A stretch of DNA of 64,000 nucleotides, from contig PTFA01000198.1 in NCBI GenBank assembly GCA_003342895.1, positions 891,905-955,904 of the forward strand, written 5' to 3'. A program made the translations under genes and the position numbers. Under the pieces are notes generated by a model. It saw nothing but the letters and a program-made list of their open reading frames with translations. It searched no databases and was not told where the DNA came from. The DNA comes from Casuarius casuarius (lineage: Eukaryota > Chordata > Aves > Casuariiformes > Casuariidae). This document shows, one piece after another, positions 47,771 through 58,000 of this stretch (the first letter of the stretch is position 1; every line of letters begins with the position of its first letter).

Positions 47771-48943
47771 GGAAGAAAGGATGTGGTACGCAGAGAAAGG
47801 AAATTAAGACAGTATTTGGGTAAAAATCCAGCTTGCCTAGCTGCTTATTGCACTCTCCCTGATGAGTCTGAATTGCTTCTGCTGCTTTGACACAACTGAA
47901 TCAATCATTAAGCTTTTCCTAGAGAGCAGACAGCCAAAGACTGGAAATGGTGAAGGAAAATGGCTTTAAAAAGGTCAATCCTGATGAGAACTTTCTTTGT
48001 AGGATTCTTCCAGCTCACATCAAACAAATAATATCTTATGACAAACCTTAGGGAACATGGGATACATATTCCCCCACTGGTGTCATCCACATTTTCCTTT
48101 CTCCCTTCTTTTTCTTTTTGGTAGCCATCCTCCCTTCACCTTAAAAAGAAGTTCATGAAATTAAATGCCTCTATGGAAAGTCCATATCTGGGTCAGAGTT
48201 TAAAGGCTGTCTTTTTTGTGCTGTTAAGATGATACCTTGTCAGCCACATGAATGAGTAGACACATGTGCAAGCAAACCAGGCACATTCAGGCAAGACATA
48301 CTGTCAGCCGGTGAGTCTTTGCAGTGATATATTTGAATTTAGGGTTCACTCCTGTTTTCTGTGCAGATTTCAAAGGAAATTGAAAACACACATATTCATC
48401 AACCTCTATTAACGGAGAGACAGAATCAGGAACTAAACAAAACTGAAGTAGATTCAAAATCACAAAAAAAAAGGAATAGTCTTATAAATACAGTGGGTTT
48501 TTTTTTTAATAAATTATGATGTTTCATAAACTTGACACACTGACTGATAACACTGTTTTTCTGATTTCATTATGCCTTGGAGGCAGATTTTTGATCCCCA
48601 GCACACTTGCTTTTAAGTAAAATCTTCCAATGTTTTATTTCAGATTGAGACAAATCAAAAATCAACTGCATTACTGTGTTAGCTGTATACTGTCCCTGGG
48701 GGTACAATATTCCTGTCTGAAGTCAGTTTGTTTGAGAAAGGCATATATACTTCAAGCTTCTCCAAAGACTTTTCATGTTATTGTTGATGAGGTTCAAAGG
48801 ACAGAATGGGAACTCCACGGTGTCTTTTACTACTGAACACTGCTGTACAGTGGTCGTCAGTTACGATAACCATGGTCTGCCTGACCTGCTCATCTGGCCT
48901 GAATAGCTAGCATCTACACATCTCTCAATTTCAGATCTATTCA
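47771..48943. other. unique sequence, no gene seen
   Basis: AT-rich DNA with T and A runs near 48463-48508. No exon, RNA or repeat is recognised. Confidence 0.5.
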
Positions 48944-49012
48944 TCCTCACAACAGTTAATAGAGCATTTTTTTCCTGTTTTTTGCAGATGACAGACTGAA
49001 GTATTTAATCAA
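48944..49012 (-). mobile_element. MIR/CORE-SINE-like fragment, reversed
   Basis: CATCCTCACAACAG, then CATTTTTTTCCTGTTTTTTG and CAGATGACAGACTGAAGTAT, follow the reverse complement of MIR (CATCCTCACAACAACCC, CCCATTTTACAGATGAGG, AAACTGAGG). It is an old diverged copy, opposite in orientation to the one at 39625. The end points are approximate. Confidence 0.42.
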
Positions 49013-49087
49013 AAAAAGGTTGCTTTTAGATTGTAAATGTCCAAATAACTTTTAATATCAGAGTGGAAACCATTGTCCAGATCAACA

Positions 49088-49140
49088 GAAATACTTAAGT
49101 GCCCAATTCCCTTTGATTTTAATGGAAAACAAGATACTGA
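49088..49140. repeat. ancient palindromic-family repeat fragment
   Basis: GAAATACTTAAGTGCCCAAT, TCCCTTTGATTTTAATGG, then AAAACAAGATACTGAATTTG recall the old repeat reading CTTAGGTGCCTAATTCCCAT, TGATTTTAATGGG, AATTAGGTGCCTAAAT. The right arm is poorly preserved. Confidence 0.42.
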
Positions 49141-49693
49141 ATTTGACTAAGATCAGTTTACAGCAATATTCACTTTGCATTAATAAATGCAAAATAAAAA
49201 GCAGTACTTACTTAAAGTAATAAAACTTTTCTTAATAAAGTTTCACATAATTAAGTACAAGCAGCATCTTATATATCATATGTGTCCAGATCTTGTATGT
49301 GTAAAGCTTAGATGAAGGGAGGCAGACAAAGGTTAAAAGGGTAGTTTGGGGCCCACCAGAGACCGAAAGGAAAGTGTAGTTTACCTATCAGAAGTCTGTC
49401 TCGTCTTCCTTTTTCCTGGGTAGTGGAAAGGATTGCTTTACAGGCAGGGTCAAGCAACGAAAACAGAATCTATAACTTGCGTTTGCACATGTCACCCCTG
49501 GCTCTCCATACATCACTGAACATCCAGCAGTTCAAACACTCCTTGAGTTTACACTTCATGCTTCAACTTCATCCTCGCGTGAGGAGGAACGGCAGCCTCC
49601 CGTGTGCCCGCCACACACCAAACCATCCGTCACCCCCAGCGGCGCGCTCCCCTTCTCCAAAGGCTTTGCGCACTTATGCACTTGTGTAAATAA

Positions 49694-49713
49694 ACGCACA
49701 CACACAAACACAT
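49694..49713. repeat. short CA tract
   Basis: An ACGCACACACACAAACACAT-type simple tract with nothing else attached. Confidence 0.8.
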
Positions 49714-49990
49714 TTTTCATGTAAGCGTAGCCAAATGGAGTGATTAATGGTGAATACTGGTGCATCTCTCCTACTTCCCTTGTTCCTTCAGGTGTTAAGT
49801 CAACTGTTGCAAAGTCTTCGGCTTCATGTTACCTTTCATCTTGCGGCATCATTCTGTATGTACACAGAGGAGCTTAAATACAGCCGCTTCAAAGTGCAAA
49901 GGAGGCAGCAAGTTGTAGAAAGGGCAGTTAAAGAGATACCCTTCGAGTTCTCCCCCACCAAATTTGCCTCTCTAATGCCTACACAGAGGG

Positions 49991-50006
49991 AGAGAGAGAG
50001 AGAGAG
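49991..50006. repeat. (AG)8 microsatellite
   Basis: A pure AG dinucleotide run. It lies inside an otherwise unremarkable 146-codon plus-strand frame (49747-50187), where it encodes RERERES. That frame runs into an old interspersed repeat at its 3' end and is not a credible gene. Confidence 0.85.
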
Positions 50007-50118
50007 CGCTTTGGTTGTAAAGCGTATTGCAGAAGTACCATACACTGAGGATTGTATGGGCTACAGAAGGCTGAGGGGCCAAAAGTTTTTTCAGTTGTTC
50101 ACATTTAAATCACTGAGT

Positions 50119-50240
50119 CACAGGAACCAAGGAACAGCCGTATTAGCTCAGGACAGAAGTCCATCAAGCTCAGCACCCTGTTTCTGATAGTGGCCAGTAG
50201 CAGATGCCTGTGGAAGAGAACATGATGTGTACCCTTAGGC
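50119..50240 (+). mobile_element. ancient interspersed repeat, possibly L3/CR1-type
   Basis: GGACAGAAGTCCATCAAGCT, CAGCACCCTGTTTCTGATAG, then TGGCCAGTAGCAGATGCCTG and TGGAAGAG match a widespread amniote repeat reading AAGGTCCATCTAGTCCAGCA, TCCTGTCTCC.ACAGTGGCC, AG.AGATGCC. I associate this with L3/CR1-like LINE 3' regions or a SINE sharing that tail, but I am not sure of the family. The copy is short and diverged. Confidence 0.5.
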
Positions 50241-50925
50241 TTACCTATGTTCAAGAAAAATGGTAAAAATATTTACATCATTTTGATACTGGTCAGGTGA
50301 CTCCTATAATGGATAAACGCCCCCATGTTTAAACTACGCATCTCTTATACACAGCTCTTTGCATAAGCAACAGAAGAGTGAAGGGTGGTTTCCTCCGATG
50401 TGTGTTTCAAGTTCTTGGCATCTAGGAAAGTGAGCCCAGACCAAAGCTTTCCACAGGCTGGAGCAGTCACAGCACTGCTCTGCCTTGTAGATCCTCTAGT
50501 GTCTAGTAATTCGTGAGACCACGCTCCAGCTTATTAGTGGCTCTAGCAGGATTTCTGTCTTTTACCTGATTATTGGCACAGGTAACTCAACAGCATCCTT
50601 TCCTCTTTAATTTGGCACTTTTTCTCCCTCTCAGCATCCAGGGAAGGTGAAAGGAGTTAAATTCAGTTTCATACAGTTTGGATAAAGAATCTCTAAAGAA
50701 ATTTATAGCTAGTATAGTAAAAGATTCTTCAGAGATATCTTTAAAATGCTATGCCTCTTTATTATTGTAGTCCCTTTCCTAGCCAATTTATTAGGTTACC
50801 ATTAACTTTCCATTCCTTTTAGTAGTGTATGTATAAGTAATCAGAAGTTCAGTAAATAATATGGAGTAAAGGAAGAAACAGCATGCAAAGTCAAATGATA
50901 TACAAAATTAGAAAGGCATGAATAA
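50241..50925. other. unique sequence, no gene seen
   Basis: No exon or repeat is recognised. Confidence 0.5.
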
Positions 50926-51040
50926 TATCCATTTACTTCATTGGGTTTTGGATCAGGTCTTATGGCAGAGACTGAAGGATCTGATTCATCTCTTTTCAGG
51001 TAAATGGTAAAATGACCACTCATTGTCAATGGGTACATGA
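50926..51040. repeat. ancient palindromic-family repeat
   Basis: ATCCATTTACTTCATTGGGT then TTTGGATCAGGTCTTATG match CATTGACTTCAATGGG..TTTGGATCAGGCC of the same old family noted at 6110. A further CTCATTGTCAATGGGTAC lies at about 51019-51036. It is better preserved than the 6110 copy. Confidence 0.55.
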
Positions 51041-51791
51041 GTGCTCAAACACTGTAATTACTTTTATCTTGCCAAAAAATAATTGCCTCCAAACAATTTC
51101 ATAAACAATGCAGATATAAATCTACATGAAAATAAAGTGTGTGTGACAGATATGTAACCCCAATCACAATTAAATTTTCAAGTTTCCTTAATTAAAAATT
51201 GCTTTATACTCACAGCATGTTGGATAGAGCAGGCAGGTCACATGATTATTTTTAAAAGATTGCACACGCAATATTATATTTTGGCATTGCATAAACCTTC
51301 ATAAAACTATAATGAAAAGAAGCAAACATTATTTATCTTTAAGATCCAGACACTAAACTTGAATTTCCTTCTGGAAATTTTAATTAGCAATTTCAAAAAT
51401 GCTAAGGCAAAGTATCTGCTCCCAGTTGTCTGTTTAGGTTAAATTAAATTATTTCTGAAAGTAATATAATTAAAATCCTTTTAGTTCTTAATCAATATTT
51501 TATTTACATTCATTTTCCCTGTAGGATTTGATTAGTTCTTTTGAAAAGGGCGTGGTAGCTTATTTTCTGTTTATTATATGCTCATGAGATGTATCTATGC
51601 TTTCATTAATAGAAGACACCCTTGCAGTGAAGAAACACTGTAAAAAAATCATCAGATGATATGTGTTTTCAGGGGCGCAACTGGAATTCTACCATGTCTA
51701 AACAGGAGTTAAGTTAATCAGTTTTTAGCTGATCTGAGTTTCTTCATGAAAATATTCTTCACTAGAAATCATGTAAAAAATGTATTATGCA
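51041..51791. other. AT-rich unique block, CNE-like
   Basis: No gene is recognised. About 51060-51480 is unique, AT-rich and dense in homeodomain-type words (CACAATTAAATTTTC, CTTAATTAAAAATTG, TTTTAATTAGCAATT). It lacks simple-sequence or repeat signatures, so it is a candidate conserved enhancer. Confidence 0.3.
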
Positions 51792-51860
51792 AAGGGCCTG
51801 ATTCACCTAGTTTCACACTTAAGTTTCTGCAAAATGAAGTGAATGAGAAAAGTAAAAATG
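51792..51860. repeat. ancient palindromic-family repeat fragment
   Basis: AAGGGCCTGATTCACCTAGT, TTCACACTTAAG, then AAAATGAAGTGAATG resemble the terminus GGGCCTGATTCTCCTCTTAC and inner TGAAGTCAATGG of an old self-complementary repeat related in style to the one at 23985. Confidence 0.45.
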
Positions 51861-54800
51861 ATCATTCTGACTTAGTTGCACTTTACACTCTAACAGAGCC
51901 AAGATAAAGACCTAAACCAGGACTGAGCCAAGCCCTACAACTACCAGAGCTGCACTGATATCAAGGGCTCCACGTAATTGTCCCACAACAAACATGCTTA
52001 AGGATTAGTCATACAGCACAAAATATCATGCCCCTAATGTATAAACAACCTGTCAGCGTAGAAATGTATCAACAATGATTAAAAAGGCAGATATTCTTTT
52101 GTATCTGCACTAGGTTCCTTAAGACTTTGGTGATCTTTTCTCTATTTTCATCATGATATCATTGAAATTAATCTTTGACTATGCAAAGTGTTGTGAACAC
52201 TAGTTCTGATTAAATTTCACCCTCAATAGCATGTGATAGTTTAAGCTGGTAGAGAGCCAGAGGGATATATTTTATAATACACTTCAGAAAGTTGTTTCTG
52301 TTGTGCTGGCTAATAATTACTTTTCTGCAACGTTAGATCCTGTAGAGTTCTTGAGGGCTATCGGTGTAGTGTCTTGGGCGTGGGAGATGTTTTATGGAAG
52401 CATGTGACTGGTGCCAGTGATACCGATCTCTGAACATCTCTGTGCAGTTTTTTAACCCAGCACATGAGATGCCAGGTGTCACAAACGTGCGGCAGATGAC
52501 TGTGGCCAGGGAGACCGCTCTCCAGGGCTGATAGGAAGAGCCATGCCTGGCACGCGTGGTGCTGGAGCAGCAGGAAGGCAGTGGCTTCCTGGTGGTGCTT
52601 GAGTCAAAGGCATCAGCACAGGGCAAAGTCAGAGAAGGAGCCCGAGGTTTCACGCACACTGCTTAAGACTTGACAGGTCTCCTTAGGTAGTGATACCCAG
52701 GCAGCCACACAGTGTTTACATCTGAGGTTTTATATATTTACGTATATAATGTGTGTGTGCCGGTGTAATGGGAATTAGTCAGTCCTGTGTTTCACCAAAG
52801 CTGCAACCCAAACAGAAACTTTGAGATCTGAAACAAATCCTTTATATTTATTTTAAATTATTTAATTTGCTCTTTTTCCTCTCCTGAGCGGAAACTGAAG
52901 TAGAAATATCAAAAAGCTAACAAAAGCAAATATTCTTGTGAGATCTTCATGCCTATTTTGTATAACCCAAACCTATTTTGTATAAGCAAGAGATTAATTC
53001 ATCTGCCTCAGATAAATATCCAGGCTGAAACTGTCAAACCTGAGTGCTTATAATTAAGTAGTTAAGTCAGTATTTAGGATGATATAAAAGTAACTTGCTT
53101 TTTTCAGTACTCTTGAGGGTATAGAAGTCCTGTTGAGAATTATGGCAAGTACAAGCTCTTCAGCACATGTTATATACCTTTCCTTTAGATATCTATATAT
53201 CAGGTATAGGTTCCCTTAGCCTAAAGTGACTTTCTAAACTAAACTTGGGACTTCAAACTTTAGATTTTGGTTTGAAGAAGTTCTAACAATAGCAGAAATG
53301 TTTAAGTTTATACCAAGGGAGGAATACAAAGTGTATCCTTCAGCGGAGCAACTTCGTAACAGTGGCCTGATCTTCCCAAACAGTACACAGAGATGTTCGT
53401 TCAAGAGCCTCTCCTGTGTAGTATGTGTTCAGAAGTGACATGTAGTTGCATGGGTACTCGAAGTGAATCTCCAGAGAAGTACGAAGCTACCCTATGAATA
53501 TACCACAGTACTCTTCTCATGGACTATGTAGCACAACCACACCAGTGGGTTTTCTCCTGCCTAAATAGAAGCTCTTATCTTCAGATATTAAGTGCCAGAA
53601 CTGTGTAACTCTCAATCAGAAACCTTCTAGCTCTCCTGCTGACTCCGTGCTGCCTCACTGCCTGGTCTTCTCCACATCAGTGCACTATAGATCCTCATTA
53701 CTAGCGATCACTATCTCAGCTAGGTAAAACACAGGCCTGGGTAAATTAAGCCTATTTACATATACTTGTAGAGTCCGCCTCTGGCAGAACTTTCCTGGAC
53801 TGTTCTGTCAAGATGCAATTTCAAGTACATAAAATTAACGTGCACTGTCCTGCTGGTGGGCTGCTTCCTGACTGGGCTGAGGGGAACCATAGCGAGTCTT
53901 CTCACCCGTACTAGCTATTTTAACTGTCCATCTCTACCTCATCTTGCGGTCCTTTTCAGTAGCAACAAACAAGAACAGTCCCAGTCTGAATCTTTTTGCA
54001 GGTCAGACTCTCTTCTGTGTAGGAAGCAAATGATAGATTATCTAAGTCTAAACTAAACTTTGCAGGGAATTAGTTAAACTGCATTAGACTTCTACATGGA
54101 TAAACCATTTTATTCACAATTGAAGTGAATTTAAGGTAATTTAATATCGCTTTGGGAGCAAAATAAGCTAAATCTGATCAAAGAAGCTTTAATTCTAGAT
54201 AAGACAGAGAGTTTTTTCTGGTTTAAAGTATCCACTTTTAAAACTATACTTTTAGTTATTGAGCAGTAACTCTTCCAGCATACCTATGTGAATAAACTTT
54301 CAGTGGCCTCTTTATTTGCCTTCTGTTTCTAGTACTGTTCTGCTCACCATACAACTGAGCTGTCGGATTTTGTCTCACTGCTGTAAATCAGTCAATATTT
54401 CTGGCGAGACAGGACTTCCAGAGTCCAGTCTGCCTTCCAGAAACCCTTCCAGAGAAGAAACAGTAGTCATCGGTGGTCTTCCTCTGCTAGTCAGATAAAG
54501 GTACTCTCCTTTGGCCATAGCAATATCCTAATAGCATGGCCCTTGAAAGAGCAGGAGGTCTGTGGAATTGCAATCCATTAGAAAAGGGCATCTATTAGCT
54601 ATATTTAAGATATTTCAGCATAGCAACCACAGCATGGTTCTAGAGACCAACCTTGTAAAAGATGCCAAAGAAGCAAGAAACATGGCTGGCACATTTAAAA
54701 GAACAATAGGATGTGATTTTCTGGCAGTGTATGCTGACTACACAACCAGAGAGCATTGCAATGCATCTTTTAAAATATTACTGTACTTCACAGGATACTA

Positions 54801-55046
54801 GTTGCAAAAATGCAGAAAGCAAACACATACATTGAGTTTGGACTGGACTAGAAAGCTCCTGCCTGTATGTACCATTTTCTTCAGGCCACCTTACTTTTGT
54901 ATGTTTTATATCAGCACCATCATATGTCATTCTGGTCACACAGGAGGGAAACATCATCCAAAGTCTGTAGAGCTTTAGATAGATGGAGGGAGAGGATCTC
55001 AGGCAGATGGAATAAATACGTGCAAGCACAGATATGTGTATGCAAT
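51861..55046. other. unique sequence, no gene seen
   Basis: No exon, RNA or young repeat is recognised. CCTATTTTGTATAA occurs twice at about 52952-52985 as a short tandem duplication. ACAGAGCCAAGATAAAGACC near 51894 faintly recalls a reversed MIR but is too short to call. The 108-codon minus-strand frame at 52333-52659 has no known domain. Confidence 0.45.
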
Positions 55047-55073
55047 AAAAAAAAAAAAAGAGAGAGAGAGAGA
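55047..55073. repeat. A13 followed by (GA)n
   Basis: Thirteen A followed by about seven GA units. It is a simple low-complexity tract that interrupts short frames on both strands. Confidence 0.88.
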
Positions 55074-58000
55074 CAAAACTACAAAAGAAATTACACACAA
55101 ATATGGTAGTAGCTGGCTGGGAAATGTCCATATTGGTTTACACAGCCTGACTAAGATTGGAAGCCTTGGCTACTTTCATATGAGATAGCAGACTAATCAG
55201 ATAAATACAAAAACCTCAAAAGAGCCTAATTCTAATTTCATTAATGTATGTTTTGCCATGATTATAACATCATTGCATTCATTGATGTTCCTGATTAACA
55301 TTAGAGGTTTGGGAATGATGACCACCAAAGCCTTGTATTAAACTATTTTTGGGTCCTCATGCGTTACTTAAAACCTAACATTACCATCAATAGAAAATGA
55401 ATTCATTTGATAAATAATCATGTTATGGTTTCAAATAAAACAACTGTGTCAGGACTTTTAATTTGCCAGTCACCCTAATGCATTATTCTAAATTAATTAA
55501 AGTGCTTTCAATTTTTTTTTGCTAATGCTTTTCATTTGCGTTCTGACCATTTCCCGATGTTTCAATTAGTTTTGTTCACAGGCATGTGTTATAATGAGCA
55601 TCAAGTTAAGATCAAGGGTTAGTAAAATTTATGACACTGTTACTCAACCAACCCTTGAGCCCTGTTTGACTTCATAATATTTCAGCTGACTTGATGTGTG
55701 CAAATAGATAACTAATTCAGCTGCTGTTACATGTGTACCTAATGAATGTAATGACATTTATAGAACTAGTCAGAATTTTTTCAATGAAATATTTTCTACT
55801 CCAACTGACGTTATGCCAAAACTGGAACATTTTGGAAACAAATACTGACTTTGATGAAGTTTTGACAGGGTTATTGCTAATCTTTAGAATGGACTTCATA
55901 GAAGATGAGAGTAGAAGGTGGCAAATGTGAGTTTCTTGAGCCAAACATGAACATTTTGCCAAAGTCACATTTTTGCCAAAAGCTTTTGTGCACTTGGCTT
56001 TCATTGCAAGGTGACACAAAAAGAATTTTCAAAGCTGGAGAAAAATGTATAAAACAGAAGGATCCCTCAGTAGCTCGAGCTCTTTGTTGGAACTGCCATT
56101 CCTGGTCTGTAACAGTCTCTCTGGCTTTGTAACCTGTTCATAATTTATCTCTCTTCAGTTGTGCTATGATTAGTTGGTAAACCCTAAAAAAATCGTCTTG
56201 GAGAATGAAGGAAGAGACTGTGCAGTGGAGCCATGTTCCAGATTGCCTTAAGCCTTCTCTGTAGAACAGACATCGTTGAATTTTGTTGCCCTGAGGATGA
56301 AGGGGGAGGGCTGGGCTCCTGGCAGAGGAAGACAAGAGGGGACTTGGGATGGGAGCCTGGAGAGAGCCCGAAAGGCGGATCACGGACCCTCCTGCTCTGC
56401 TGGTGAGGAGAATGAATGACTGTTACTCCCAGTGAGGATTAGATAGTGAGTGCTTTCAAATATCCAGTCCAGCACATTTCTTCATCTTAAAATGCCTGAA
56501 TGTTTTTTTTTTAAATCTGAATGTAGGAGAGAAAAATGGACATACTACAGAAAGGAAGAATGAAGATGTCTTAAGGGTAGGAAGCCTGAACCTGATTTGA
56601 TAAAAACAGAAGTGAATGATGGTTCAGGGGCATCGGGCTGATCAAGTCAAAATTGCTGAGAGATGTATTTTAAGTACAGATTTATTCAAATGATTTGAAG
56701 GGAAAACTTTTTATTTTATGGAGGCCAGAGATGGGGGAGAAAATGGAGATTAGATGAGAGTTTAGATGTCTCAACAGAAAGAGCAGAACAATTAAGCACT
56801 GTCTGGAGTAACAACTGGAAAGCTCTGCACGCAGCTTGGATATATAAGGGAAGGAACAGGTAAAGATAATTTTTAGCTCATAATCATGAAAATAAAAATA
56901 ATCTGGAAAGCAGTATGCAATAATCAGAATATTTGGCTTTCTGCAGCCAATTTGCTGCTGCTTAGACACGTAAGAAAGGACTAAGAAGACCCTAATCATT
57001 TCTCAGAATCACAGAATTTCCCCATCCCCCTGCAACTCAGGGAAAAAGCTAAAAATATTAAAGTTTTTCTTGAAATGCACTTTGGTTTGTATAGGTATGC
57101 ACATAACTAAGCTAGCCAGTGCCCTCTCACTCAAGAACTGAATTCAAAACTCTCCTGCTGTGAATTAGTACTCTGTGTTCAGTTCCAATGCCAACAAAGA
57201 ATCTTCTGATTTTATGAAACGTAAAGTGCAGACCATCTTAGAGTAAACATAGTATCCCTTGTCTTACCAAGAATCATGTTTTTATCACAATGCTGCCAGT
57301 ATAGAGAGAAATCACAAACGGTTTAGGTAACTTTAAATTACTTATTGAATGTGAAAAGTTTCTTGGCTTTCTTGGTGAACTCTGTCAGACCTAAGGAGGT
57401 ATAAAGAGAAGAACCACCTTTTCACGTTGCTGGGGTACTGGGGTATTTTATGCTACTTGTCTCAATGTCAGAATGTTAGCTCTATCTCTTTTGCAACCCC
57501 CTGAGCAAATATCTGGAACATCATAAAGAGATTGTTACGAGAATAATCGCTAATAGCTAAGTGAGATCAGTCTGCACTTTAGTTCAGACATGATGGGCAT
57601 CAGGTATACACATGTGCATATATGCCTATTTCACCTCTAGAGAAAAAACGTGCACTCTTTTCATTATGCTTTCAGTTCCTGGCCTGGGCTGTTTGCAAAA
57701 GGAGATAGCACTGTCTCAGCGCTAACACACAAGGAGCTATAGCACCTCATACAAAGAACATGCAAAATGCCATAGTATCCATCTCCCTTCTTCCCTCATA
57801 TATTTCTTCTGCTTCTGTAACATTGTTCATCCTATAAAGCTTTAGAGAGAGTTAATTGTTGTTGTTCCTTTAGCTATCTCTGTCTTTTTTCCCCCTTTTT
57901 CTATTTTATCCATAAGAAATTCAGTCTTTAAAGAGTTTCAAATATATACGCTGGTCTCTGACTACTTAGGTTTTCACTTAAAAGGAAGGTGAAATAAATT

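Noticed and set aside
49747..50187. 146-codon plus-strand frame
   Set aside because: It contains an AG microsatellite (RERERES) and ends inside an ancient interspersed repeat. No domain is seen.
57003..57025. CAGAATCACAGAATTTCCCC, like a reversed CR1 3' end
   Set aside because: No CR1 3' UTR or ORF2 sequence follows, so the match is too short.
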